DNA from: Lysinibacillus sphaericus OT4b.31
Lineage (GTDB): Bacteria > Bacillota > Bacilli > Bacillales_A > Planococcaceae
Direction: 5' to 3'
Assembly: GCF_000392615.1 (NCBI RefSeq)
Contig: NZ_KB933407.1
Coordinates: 20,866 to 84,865 of the forward strand
Length of the DNA: 64,000 bases
Shown: piece by piece, positions 17,226 through 25,864 of the stretch
Numbering within the stretch: position 1 is the first letter of the stretch
Layout of the letters: every line of letters starts with the position of its first letter
The notes under the pieces: generated by a model
The model's input: only the letters and a program-made list of their open reading frames with translations
The model's database searches: none
Told to the model about the DNA's origin: nothing
Made by a program: the position numbers and the translations under genes

Positions 17226-17896
17226 TTTGACGGATAAAGGTGGTAGAGTGACGGATAGAGCAGGCAGAGTGACGGATAGAGCAGGTAGAGTGACGGATAA
17301 AGTTGGTAGAGTGACGGATAAAGTTGGTAGAGTGACGGATAGAACAGGCAGAGTGGCGGATAAAACAGGTAGAGTGACGGATAAGAGCAGGCAGAGTGAC
17401 GGATAAAGCAGGCTGAGTGACGGATAGAACGGGCAAAGTGACGGATAAAACGGGTAAAGTGACGGATAAAGCAGGTAGAGTGACAGATAGAGCAGGGGAG
17501 TGACGGAAAAAGCAGGCAGAGTGACGGAAAAAGCAGGCAGAGTGACGGAAAGAGCAGGCAGAGTGACGGGCAGAACAGGCATAGTGGCGGATAAAGCAGG
17601 TAGAGTGACGGATAGAACGGCTCAAGTGACGGATAAAGCAGACAGAGTGGCGGATAGAGCAGGCAGAGTGACGGAAAAAGCAGGCAGAGTGGCAGATAAA
17701 GCAGGCAGAGTGACGGAAAAAGCAGGCAGAGTGACGGAAAGAGCAGGTAGAGTGACGGATAGAACAGGTAGAGTGACGGATAAAGCAGGCAGAGTGACAG
17801 ATAAAGCAGGCAGAGTGACGGATAAAACGGCTCAAGTGACGGATAGAGCAGGCAGAGTGGCGGATAAAACCGACGAAGTGACGGATAGCACCACCT
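17226..17896 (+). repeat. 21-bp tandem repeat array A (~32 units)
   Basis: About 32 head-to-tail units of 21 bp with a conserved GTGACGGATA(A/G)A core and a more variable GCAGGYAGA-like half. Single substitutions are scattered throughout. One unit is 22 bp (near 17384) and another 20 bp (near 17495), so the only open plus frame (VTDKAGR repeats) is broken between them. The minus strand is open in all three frames only because the unit has no antisense stop codons. It lies between the pit terminator and a two-component operon. Non-coding function or neutral expansion; arrays B, C and D at 32565, 56938 and 22495 share the core. Confidence 0.92.
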
Positions 17897-17992
17897 CATA
17901 CCGAAAAATCCAGCTAGGGTAATTATAAAGAAAGTGTAAAGTTCGAAAAAAATGTATTGTTACATAGTAAGGTTAGTACAGGAGGAAAACAG

Positions 17993-18691
17993 ATGACAGA
18001 AAAGCTATTACTAATTGAAGATGACACAGCGATTGGCCGTATTGTGAGAGATACGCTTGTACAACAGGGCTACCAAGTTACTTGGGCGACAACTGGACTT
18101 GAAGGACTGGCAGATTTTCAAGCGGATACGTTTGATTTAGTGTTAGTCGATTGGATGCTGCCTGAGATGGATGGGCTGACCGTTTGCCAAAATATTCGTT
18201 GGGATAGTGATGTGCCCATTATAATGATGAGCGCCCGTAAGGAAGAGGCCGATAAAGTGGAGGGTTTGCAAGGCGCTGATGATTATATTGCGAAACCGTT
18301 TAGCTTAGAGGAGTTAAAGGCGCGTGTGGCCTCCCATTTACGTCGATGGCAACGTTTTAACAAAAAACAGGATAGCGAAGACATCACCTCCTTTGCATAT
18401 GGCTTGATCATTGACTGGCAAAGGGAAACCGCGAGCCTTGATGATGCTGAGCTGGCTTTAACACAAAAGGAATTTGCCCTGTTAAAGCTTCTGGCGAAAA
18501 ATCCCAGTCAAACCTTTTCAAAAGAAGCGCTGTACCAGCATGTTTGGCAGCAGGTAAGTGTCGATGAAACACACACAGTAACGGTACATATTAAGGCGTT
18601 ACGCGAAAAGCTAAAAGACCCAGTCAAAACGCCACATTTTGTTCAAACGGTATGGGGCAAGGGCTACCGCTTCGTTGGTGAACCGTTATGA
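17993..18691 (+). CDS. OmpR/PhoB-family response regulator
   Basis: 232 aa from ATG 17993 (AGGAGG 7 bases upstream). Receiver domain with acidic pair D10/D11, phospho-acceptor Asp53 (LVLVDWMLP), switch Ser/Thr (IIMMSA) and Lys in YIAKPFS. The C-terminal winged helix includes LTQKEFALLKLLAKN and VWGKGYRF. It overlaps the kinase gene by 4 bp. It probably controls genes including the downstream lipoprotein, but no binding site is evident. Confidence 0.93.
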   Translation: MTEKLLLIEDDTAIGRIVRDTLVQQGYQVTWATTGLEGLADFQADTFDLVLVDWMLPEMDGLTVCQNIRWDSDVPIIMMSARKEEADKVEGLQGADDYIAKPFSLEELKARVASHLRRWQRFNKKQDSEDITSFAYGLIIDWQRETASLDDAELALTQKEFALLKLLAKNPSQTFSKEALYQHVWQQVSVDETHTVTVHIKALREKLKDPVKTPHFVQTVWGKGYRFVGEPL

Positions 18692-20136
18692 AAATTAAAA
18701 CATGGCTGTTCATCATGTTTTTCATCGTCATGATTGTGCCAATTGGCGGGGCATACGGCTTATACGTGTGGATCAATGCTTATTATCACGATAAAAATGT
18801 CGGTGAATACATCGAAAAGTGGACTGAACTCAATCAAGTAAAGTCAGTACTAGAGGATCCAACACTGTACGAAAAAAAAGCAGATTTGCAGGAAGTTGAA
18901 GCGCTTGTTAATGACCAACTTGCCATTACGCTGTACTCAAAATCTGGTTTTGTTAATTATTCCTCTAATCCATTGACTTCTGGATTTAAATCAAAAGATA
19001 CCATTTTGAAGGATTTATTCGAATTGCAGCAAAAATACAACGCCTTTACGTATAAAGAACCTGTTTATTATAAGAATGAGTTGGTTGGCATTTATGAAAT
19101 TCAATTAGTAAGAGCCGATTGGGTACAAGGCGTAGAAAGACGCTCATGGCTTGTAATCGCTAGCATTATTACACTTTTTCTTGCAATCTATACAGCCGTT
19201 ATTGTGCTGCTTAACCGAAAATTAAACCGACCTTTGCAAGAACTTATGCAGCAAATGCGTGCCTTTGCAAAGGGAGAACATGTGGAATCTACATTAAGCT
19301 TAAGAAAAGATGAAATTGGTGAACTGACCCAAACATTTCTTGCCATGCACAATGAAATCGAGCTAGCACGTGCTCATTTAAAAGATGAACAACAGCAAAA
19401 GGAATTAATGATTGCGAGTATATCACATGATTTGAAAACACCGCTTACCTCTATACAGGCTTACGCTGAGTCTTTGCAAAACAAGGCATTGACAGAACAA
19501 CAGCAAGGCGAATATAGAGAAGTCATTTTATCTAAGGCTGAAACGATGAAGCATATGCTAGAAGATTTACTTATGTATACATTACTGCAATCGACAAGCT
19601 ATGATTTAGAACTTGTTGAAGTCGATGGAGCAGAGTTTTTTGACATGGCGCTGTCAGATTATGAACCACTTTGTGAGGATAAAGGCTTTATGCTTGCGGT
19701 TATATGTGAGGTAGATGGCATATTTGCTGTGCATCCGAAGCAATTACAGCGTGTGCTAGACAATTTAATGAGCAATGCTTGGCGCTACGGAGAAATAAAT
19801 AGCACTATTGGTTTGGCTGCCGTAAATGCTGGAACGTATCCTGCATGGTGCTTTGATTTTGTAAAACCTGCTCTTACTAAGCAAGAGGGCATGTATGTAA
19901 TGGTACAAAATAGCGGATATGGTGTAAAGGAAGAAGACATCAAAAGACTATTTGAGCCCATGTACCAAGCAGATAACGCCCGTACAAAGGCTGGTCAGCG
20001 TGGTACAGGACTTGGTTTAAATATTGCAAAACAAATAATAGAAAAACACGGTGGGACTGTAGAGCTGGTATCCCAAGAAGGTTTTGGAACAGCGGTATTG
20101 TGCTGGTTACCACGATATAAAGGAGAAAATGAATGA
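18688..20136 (+). CDS. sensor histidine kinase
   Basis: 482 aa. Membrane spans at ~7-29 and ~154-175 enclose a ~120-residue extracellular sensor, followed by a HAMP domain (~176-230), HisKA with His247 in SISHDLKTPLTS, and an HATPase with N-box NLMSNAWRYGE and G2 box GTGLGLNIAKQI. It shares an ATGA overlap with the regulator gene and another with the lipoprotein gene, so all three are one transcriptional unit. The signal is unknown. Confidence 0.93.
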   Translation: MKIKTWLFIMFFIVMIVPIGGAYGLYVWINAYYHDKNVGEYIEKWTELNQVKSVLEDPTLYEKKADLQEVEALVNDQLAITLYSKSGFVNYSSNPLTSGFKSKDTILKDLFELQQKYNAFTYKEPVYYKNELVGIYEIQLVRADWVQGVERRSWLVIASIITLFLAIYTAVIVLLNRKLNRPLQELMQQMRAFAKGEHVESTLSLRKDEIGELTQTFLAMHNEIELARAHLKDEQQQKELMIASISHDLKTPLTSIQAYAESLQNKALTEQQQGEYREVILSKAETMKHMLEDLLMYTLLQSTSYDLELVEVDGAEFFDMALSDYEPLCEDKGFMLAVICEVDGIFAVHPKQLQRVLDNLMSNAWRYGEINSTIGLAAVNAGTYPAWCFDFVKPALTKQEGMYVMVQNSGYGVKEEDIKRLFEPMYQADNARTKAGQRGTGLGLNIAKQIIEKHGGTVELVSQEGFGTAVLCWLPRYKGENE

Positions 20137-21209
20137 TGAATTGGAAAAAATCATTACGTGCAGCGGGATTAGTTACTGCACTGACATTTAGCTTGGTTGG
20201 ATGTAATACGCAAGGGTCCTATTCACCCCAGGAGATTATTGACCAAGCATTACAGGAAACAGCTGAGACGACTACGTATTACGGTGAATATACAATCGAT
20301 ATGGGCGAGATGGGTGGAAAAGCACAGGTCAAAGAATGGGCCAAGGAAGGTAAACGACGTATTGACATGACCAGTGAAAATGGTGAACACTTTATTTCAG
20401 TCAATAATGGCACACAGATCATTATGTATGATGTAGTAGGAAATACTGTGCATAAAATGAATTATGCTGAGGGTGCACTCGATGGGCTTCAATCACCAAG
20501 AGATCAGGCACAATTAATATTTAATATGGTGAAGGATACGCATGAAGTGAACATCGCTGGCGAAGAGAAACTTGCCGGCAGAGATACGTATAAAATAGTA
20601 GCGAAAGCGAAAAAAGATGATACATTACTCGGAGATATGGAAGTATGGATTGACAAAAAAACATGGCTAACATTAAAAATAACGACGAACAATGCAGGAA
20701 ATGAAATGACGACTGCCTATACGAAAATGGATGATAATGCAAAGATTGAAGATGCTCAATTTACAATCGATATTCCAGAGGATGCAAAAGTGGAGGAAAT
20801 CAGCACGGAAGACTCTGCTTTACAGACAGTAACGCTGGATGTTGTGAAAGCGCAACTTGGGGAATTTTTAATGGTGCCAGATGAAAATGGACTTACTTTG
20901 CAAAATATTTCATTTGATAAAGGATTTGAAGATCGCCCTGAATATACATTTGAATACGTAAAGAATGAACAGCAAGAAATTTCACTAACTGTATTTAAAG
21001 CCGATAATAGTGTTGCGGAGCTTGAAGCTATTCCAGGTGAGAAAGAAATTGAGGTGCGCGGGCAAAAAGGAACAGTAATGGAGCAAGGGGAATTCCGTTA
21101 TATTGGCTGGCAGGAACATGGCTATCAATATGGCATAATCATTGAAAACCCTGAAATGACAATCGAAGATGTTTTATCAGCTGCACAACAAATGACTATT
21201 GTTCAGTGA
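20133..21209 (+). CDS. lipoprotein, LolA-like fold with DUF4367-like C-terminus
   Basis: 358 aa. The signal peptide ends in lipobox SLVGC (Cys24). Residues ~30-230 resemble the LolA/LppX-type lipoprotein-sorting fold common in Bacillus extracellular lipoproteins (GEEKLAGRDTYKI, MEVWIDKKTWLTLK). The last ~120 residues look like DUF4367 (EIEVRGQKGTVMEQGEF, IGWQEHGYQYGI). The ATG overlaps the kinase stop, with AGGAG 7 bases upstream. Co-production with the sensor kinase suggests an extracytoplasmic accessory or target of that system. Confidence 0.8.
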   Translation: MMNWKKSLRAAGLVTALTFSLVGCNTQGSYSPQEIIDQALQETAETTTYYGEYTIDMGEMGGKAQVKEWAKEGKRRIDMTSENGEHFISVNNGTQIIMYDVVGNTVHKMNYAEGALDGLQSPRDQAQLIFNMVKDTHEVNIAGEEKLAGRDTYKIVAKAKKDDTLLGDMEVWIDKKTWLTLKITTNNAGNEMTTAYTKMDDNAKIEDAQFTIDIPEDAKVEEISTEDSALQTVTLDVVKAQLGEFLMVPDENGLTLQNISFDKGFEDRPEYTFEYVKNEQQEISLTVFKADNSVAELEAIPGEKEIEVRGQKGTVMEQGEFRYIGWQEHGYQYGIIIENPEMTIEDVLSAAQQMTIVQ

Positions 21210-21219
21210 GGTGTATCAT

Positions 21220-21441
21220 ATGCGGAAAGGTGAATGTATAAAATGTCTGGCTTTGTTTTTATTTAGCACAGTTTTTTTATATGGAGTAGGCGAAACATAC
21301 AACGTGACATGGCTACAATTTCAATTTTTAGGAGAATTCAATGAGGAAGGCTTTTATTTCAGCTTCAGCTCGCTGATTCCGCTACTAGGCGGATTGCTCA
21401 TTGTGGCATTATACGAGAAGATGTTTAAACGATTTATATAA
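21220..21441 (+). CDS. small membrane protein (73 aa)
   Basis: ATG 21220 is supported by GAGGTG 6 bases upstream. Two hydrophobic segments (LALFLFSTVFLYGV and LIPLLGGLLIVALY) flank a short aromatic loop. It lies 10 bp after the lipoprotein gene and before a terminator, so it is the last gene of the two-component operon. Family not recognised. Confidence 0.65.
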   Translation: MRKGECIKCLALFLFSTVFLYGVGETYNVTWLQFQFLGEFNEEGFYFSFSSLIPLLGGLLIVALYEKMFKRFI

Positions 21442-21450
21442 CCAAGCGAA

Positions 21451-21478
21451 AATCCACTCAACAAGGGTGGGTTTTTTT
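21451..21478 (+). terminator. rho-independent terminator
   Basis: AATCCACTC and GGGTGGGTT pair across a short loop and are followed by T7. It ends the two-component operon. Confidence 0.75.
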
Positions 21479-21540
21479 GCTTCACCACAAATCAACAAAT
21501 GCTATAATATGTAAAAATATATTTGGTAGAGTAGGGGAAG

Positions 21541-22485
21541 ATGAATATTGTAGACACAGCTTATTTTACGTTGCATGCCTTAGATGACGGCGTGTATGCA
21601 GCTATCGCAAAACCCGGCCAAGGTGCATGGAGCAATGCGGGTATTGGATTTAGGTGATGAATTACTTGTTTTTGACGCGCTTGGCACACCGTCTGCTGGG
21701 AAGGAGTTACGGAGTCAAGCTGAAAACATTACTGGCAAGACAGTAAAGTACCTCATCAACAGTCATTACCATGGAGATCATGTTTTTGGTAATCAAATGT
21801 TTATGGATACAACGATCATTGCTACCTCATTAACACATCGATGGTGTGCAGAAAAAATAAATTGGAAGATGTAGCAAAGGAAGAAAGGGACATGAAACAT
21901 TACCTTGTAAATGTGAGAAATCAAATTGATGCAACAGATGACGCCATTTTAAAAGAGAGCTTATTAAACCAGTATAATGAAATGTCCAAAGTATTAAAGG
22001 ACTTACCTAATATGAAAATGATCCTACCATCAGTGCTGTTTGAGGAAAAACTGATTATTAAAGGTTCAAGACGAAGTGTAGAACTGTACTGTTTAGGTGG
22101 AGGACATTCGCCAAGTGATACATTTATGTATTTACCCAATGAAAAGATAGCATTTATGGGAGATTTAATAACTAAGGATTTACATGTCCCGATATATGAC
22201 GCTACAGAATTTTTGTCAATTTTGCAGGCAGTCAAACAAATGGAAATTGAAACCATTGTGCCAGGACACGGGAGCGTAGAGGGCATGGCTATTTGTGATA
22301 CGCTTACAGATTATTTATCATGCTTGATTTTAAGAGCAACAGAAGCGCATCGTAGAAACATAACGCGTGAAGACTTTATCTCTGACTTTGAAACACCTAG
22401 TAAGTATCGAGCATGGAAAGGCGTAAATGGCATAAAAGCCAATCTTTCAAAGGTATACACTGATCTACAACAAAAACCATCATAA
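21541..22485 (+). pseudogene. MBL-fold metallo-hydrolase, two frameshifts
   Basis: The coding sequence is spread over three frames. ATG 21541 reads NIVDTAYFTLHALDDG and stops at ~21657. The second frame (to 21874) carries DLGDELLVFDALGTP and the zinc motif NSHYHGDH. The third (to 22485) carries GGGHSPSD, FMGDLITKD and PGHG, the remaining metallo-beta-lactamase metal-binding elements. The first shift lies near 21645. The second is in an A6 run at ~21860, where one extra A restores the frame. Together they make a typical ~310-aa MBL hydrolase. All metal ligands survive, so decay is recent or the indels are sequencing errors. Confidence 0.85.
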
Positions 22486-22494
22486 AAGACGAGA

Positions 22495-22570
22495 TTGCTG
22501 ATAGAATAGAATTATCGCTGATAGAACCAACAAAATCGCTGATAAAACCACAACTACGCCTGATAGCCGT
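22495..22570 (+). repeat. short 21-bp-type tandem array D (~4 units)
   Basis: Four units of 20-22 bp built on GCTGATAGA/GCTGATAAA separated by A/C-rich halves (AACCAACAAAATC, ACCACAACTACG). The GATA(G/A)A core and period match the larger arrays at 17226, 32565 and 56938. It lies between the metallo-hydrolase stop and its terminator. Confidence 0.65.
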
Positions 22571-22627
22571 TGTAACCAGAAAAAATCGAAAGCTTGAAAA
22601 GCATTTGTAGGCATTGAAGAATGATGA

Positions 22628-22653
22628 AAAGCCTCTGTTAAAGAGGCTTTTTT
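22628..22653 (+). terminator. rho-independent terminator
   Basis: AAAGCCTCT pairs with AGAGGCTTT around a 4-base loop, followed by T6. Confidence 0.85.
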
Positions 22654-22779
22654 CATTTTAAAATGGCATTTTAGGTTAAATTACTCAATTGTTGCCAAAT
22701 AAATGAGTACAAAGAATTGTAATATTTTGAGTGTGAAGGTAGTATTAAAGGAATAAGAGATATTAAAGGGGGGTACGGT

Positions 22780-24228
22780 ATGGACACACAAGAATTTGAA
22801 GAATTATTGATTACACTAGATGAATTATATAGTGCCAATCGCTATTTAGAATATATAGAATTAAGTGGTGCTGCAATAGATAGGGCCTATGCGCTGGCGT
22901 TGTACGATAAAGCAATGCATCTGTTACGATACCGTTGTATGAGCTATTTTCAAGTAGGAGATTTACAAATATCCATCAATTTACTTGAGCAATACCGTGA
23001 ACTTACCTTTTTGTATGGCAATGATATCGACGTCATTCAATATTATTCCCTTGCCTCCGTCTATTGGTTTACATTTGGTCATCTAAAAAAATCAGAAGAG
23101 TTTTTGATGAAGGGGCTTGAAATAGCGGAGCGAATTCAGCATGTGGAGAGCATGGGCAAAATTTACAATAATTTGAGTGGCATGGAGATTGAGCTAGAAA
23201 AATATGATAAGGCCAAGGAACTTGCCTTAAAAAGTCTATACTATGCCAATGAATTTGACACACAACATGTGCAACCTTATAAAGGGATTATACATTCGAA
23301 GACAAATTTAGCGATAGCACATATTGGGTTAGCGGAATTTAATGAAGCGCAGGAGATATTGCAAAATTTACTTGAGCAAATTCATGTACCGCCTTATAGT
23401 AAGGCACAATTAGAAGTATTTAATGCCTATGCCCTACTCTGTGAAAAACAGGGCCGTATTGGCGAGGCGATTGATATGTATCAAAAATCAAAGCATTTTG
23501 CATTGCAAAATAATGACTTATCCTTGCTTCAAGACATTTATAATTCCTTAGTTAGGCTCATTGAAGACCAAGGCAATAAAATTGTTTTATGTGCTATCCA
23601 AAAGGAATATATAAACATTTTATTAGAAATACAAAGGGAAAATTATACACAAGTGTTATTTGAAATGGAGTATAATGCGCAGAAAAAACAGTTTGAAAGA
23701 AATTCGTATATTGATCCACTAACCAATATTTATAATCGTCGTTATTTTGATGAACATGCGGAGACAATGGTGAAAAATGCTGCAAAGGAAAGTCAAGAAC
23801 TGGCTTTAATGATGGTTGATTTGGACCATTTTAAATCCATAAATGATTCGAATGGTCATCTATTTGGGGATGATGCACTAACCATAACGGCAACTACATT
23901 GCAAAATTATTTTCAACCTTATGAATCGATTGTAGCTCGCTTTGGAGGGGATGAGTTTATTATTCTCACGCATTTAAAAGAAGGAGAGTCCGTTCAAGCC
24001 ATTGCACAAAACCTATACCATACATTAAATTCACTATCATTGACGATTAATGAGGAAATTGTACAATTAGAATTTAGTATAGGGGTAAGCACGAATGACT
24101 GTGGACACATCAAGCAAGTTGAACCTTTAATACATCATGCGGACAGTGCGCTCTACACATCAAAACGCAATGGACGTAACCAAATTACACTCTATAACCA
24201 ATATAGCGATGTGGGAAATAGTAAATAA
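22780..24228 (+). CDS. cytosolic TPR-GGDEF diguanylate cyclase
   Basis: 482 aa. Residues 1-~300 are TPR-like helical repeats (YFQVGDLQISINLLEQY, KIYNNLSGMEIELEKYDKAKELALKSL) with no membrane span. Residues ~310-475 form a GGDEF domain starting DPLTNIYNRRYF, with an intact active-site loop RFGGDEF near 389 and DLDHFKSIND. The product would be c-di-GMP. No RxxD inhibitory site is seen five residues before GGDEF, so product inhibition may be absent. AAAGGGGGG precedes the ATG. Monocistronic with its own terminator; the TPR part suggests control by a protein or peptide partner. Confidence 0.9.
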   Translation: MDTQEFEELLITLDELYSANRYLEYIELSGAAIDRAYALALYDKAMHLLRYRCMSYFQVGDLQISINLLEQYRELTFLYGNDIDVIQYYSLASVYWFTFGHLKKSEEFLMKGLEIAERIQHVESMGKIYNNLSGMEIELEKYDKAKELALKSLYYANEFDTQHVQPYKGIIHSKTNLAIAHIGLAEFNEAQEILQNLLEQIHVPPYSKAQLEVFNAYALLCEKQGRIGEAIDMYQKSKHFALQNNDLSLLQDIYNSLVRLIEDQGNKIVLCAIQKEYINILLEIQRENYTQVLFEMEYNAQKKQFERNSYIDPLTNIYNRRYFDEHAETMVKNAAKESQELALMMVDLDHFKSINDSNGHLFGDDALTITATTLQNYFQPYESIVARFGGDEFIILTHLKEGESVQAIAQNLYHTLNSLSLTINEEIVQLEFSIGVSTNDCGHIKQVEPLIHHADSALYTSKRNGRNQITLYNQYSDVGNSK

Positions 24229-24231
24229 TAG

Positions 24232-24258
24232 AAAAAGGGGCATATGGAGCCCCTCTTT
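24232..24258. terminator. terminator between converging GGDEF and purU genes
   Basis: AGGGGC and GCCCCT form a stem with A5 on one side and CTTTT on the other, usable from both directions. Confidence 0.7.
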
Positions 24259-24284
24259 TACATGAAGAAATTTCCATGAAATGA

Positions 24285-25193
24285 TTAATGGAAAACGATT
24301 GTCTTGTTGCCCTCCACGATAATTCGATTTTCTAGGTGCCATTTTACAGCTTTCGTCAGTACACGCCGTTCTATTTGGCGGCCAATTTTTTTCAAATGTG
24401 CTACCGTATCACGGTGATCCACTCGTTCTACATCTTGCTCAATAATCGGTCCTTCATCTAAATCGTTCGTAACGTAATGCGAAGTCGCACCAATCAGTTT
24501 GACCCCTCTTGTATGTGCACGCTCGTATGGATTTGCGCCGATGAACGCGGGTAAGAAGGAATGATGTATATTGATAATGCGATTTTTGAAATGATCCACA
24601 AAATCAGGCGTTAATATTTGCATATAACGGGCAAGGATCAGCAGGTCAACTTCATATGCTTCTATTAATCGGATTTGTTCTTGCTCCACCTGTTGGCGAA
24701 TCTCTTTATGCGCAGGGATATAATGGAACGGGATATGAAATGATTCGACAAGCGCACGTGCATCCTCATGATTGCTAATGACCACTGCAATATCCGTCTC
24801 TACATCACCATTTTGCCATTCCCATAATAACTCTTGTAAACAGTGTAGCTCTTTTGAAACAAAGATGGCTGTTCGTTCCCGTTTATTTAAATAACAAAAT
24901 TTAGCCTCCATGCCATAGTCATTCGCAATATATGTAAATGCCTCTTCCATGTTCTGTGATTTTTCTGGCAGATTGTCGCAATGGAATTCAATCCGTATAA
25001 AGAAAGTACCATTCTCAGGATCACTTGAATATTGGCTCGACTCGATAATATTTGCATTAAAATTAAATAAAAATGAAGATAACACAGCTACAATTCCTGG
25101 TTGGTCTGGGCACTTGACTAATAAACGTGCACGATTTTCAAATTGAATGTCCTGCTCCTTTTCTATAGCCTTTACTTGGTGTTTCACGGTCAT
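24285..25193 (-). CDS. purU: formyltetrahydrofolate deformylase
   Basis: 302 aa. An N-terminal ACT domain (~20-100: LLVKCPDQPGIVAVLSSFLF) is followed by the formyl-transferase fold (~105-295) with NIHHSFLPAFIGANPYE and GATSHYVTNDLDEGPIIEQD, which hold the catalytic Asn/His/Asp set. PurU hydrolyses 10-formyl-THF to formate and THF, balancing one-carbon pools and supplying formate. AAGGAG precedes the start. Monocistronic on the minus strand. Confidence 0.95.
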   Translation of the reverse strand: MTVKHQVKAIEKEQDIQFENRARLLVKCPDQPGIVAVLSSFLFNFNANIIESSQYSSDPENGTFFIRIEFHCDNLPEKSQNMEEAFTYIANDYGMEAKFCYLNKRERTAIFVSKELHCLQELLWEWQNGDVETDIAVVISNHEDARALVESFHIPFHYIPAHKEIRQQVEQEQIRLIEAYEVDLLILARYMQILTPDFVDHFKNRIINIHHSFLPAFIGANPYERAHTRGVKLIGATSHYVTNDLDEGPIIEQDVERVDHRDTVAHLKKIGRQIERRVLTKAVKWHLENRIIVEGNKTIVFH

Positions 25194-25292
25194 TTACTAC
25201 AACTCCTTGTACAAAATTCGTCACTTTATTACTTTATCAGAATGAATCGTTATTTTCAAAAACATTCAGAGAAAAAATAATTTCCTGCAAAA

Positions 25293-25319
25293 TGAATCGG
25301 AAATGGATTGGCATCCGTC
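25293..25319 (+). promoter_or_regulatory. candidate ECF-sigma autoregulatory promoter
   Basis: TGAATC and CGTC are separated by 17 bp, ~30 bp before the ECF sigma gene. This resembles ECF promoters of the SigW/SigX type (TGAAAC-N16-CGTM). ECF factors commonly transcribe their own operon. Confidence 0.4.
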
Positions 25320-25348
25320 AGTAGTATAGAAAGAAGGTGAGGACAGCG

Positions 25349-25864
25349 ATGGAAATAGAACAAATTATGGCAGAGCACGGTGATTATTTACTAAAGGTTG
25401 CTTATTTATATGTGAAAAATGAAGCGACCGCTGAGGACATTGTGCAGGATGTGTTTATCGCCTTTTATCAAAAACAACAGCAGTTTAGGCAAGAATCATC
25501 ATACCGTACATATTTGGTGAAAATGACAGTTAACAGAAGCCATGATTATTTGCGCAGCTGGAAAAGTAAACGGCTGTCACTATTCGAAAAAATAACGGGG
25601 CGCACTACAACTGTCACACCAGAAAAAGAGTTACTTGCAAAGTCGACAAAGCGAGAGTTAGTGGATGCGTTGTTTACATTATCTGTGCAATATAGAGAAG
25701 TACTCATTCTATATTATTTCGAGGATATGAACACAGTAGAAATTGCACAGCTTGTTCGTTGTCCAGAAGCAACGGTAAGAACGAGATTACAGCGTGCTAG
25801 AAAACAGTTAGCAACAGCAATCGGTGACTATGACTGGGAGGTGTTACGCCATGAATCAATTTAA
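25349..25864 (+). CDS. ECF-type RNA polymerase sigma factor
   Basis: 171 aa from ATG 25349 (AAGGTGAGG upstream; GTG 25337 is also in frame). Region 2 shows ATAEDIVQDVFIAFY and YRTYLVKMTVNRSHDYLRSW; region 4 shows LSVQYREVLILYYFEDMNTVEIAQLV and EATVRTRLQRARKQL. It overlaps the next gene by 14 bp, the usual sigma/anti-sigma arrangement. Its regulon is not visible beyond a possible self-promoter at 25293. Confidence 0.92.
   Translation: MEIEQIMAEHGDYLLKVAYLYVKNEATAEDIVQDVFIAFYQKQQQFRQESSYRTYLVKMTVNRSHDYLRSWKSKRLSLFEKITGRTTTVTPEKELLAKSTKRELVDALFTLSVQYREVLILYYFEDMNTVEIAQLVRCPEATVRTRLQRARKQLATAIGDYDWEVLRHESI

Noticed and set aside
17226..17896. CRISPR array
   Set aside because: The units are direct 21-bp repeats without unique spacers, and no cas genes are present; the Cas4-like nuclease at 60305 is isolated.
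17500..17922. Long plus- and minus-strand open frames across array A
   Set aside because: They arise because the 21-bp unit has no stop in those frames; no ribosome site, and indels break the plus frame.
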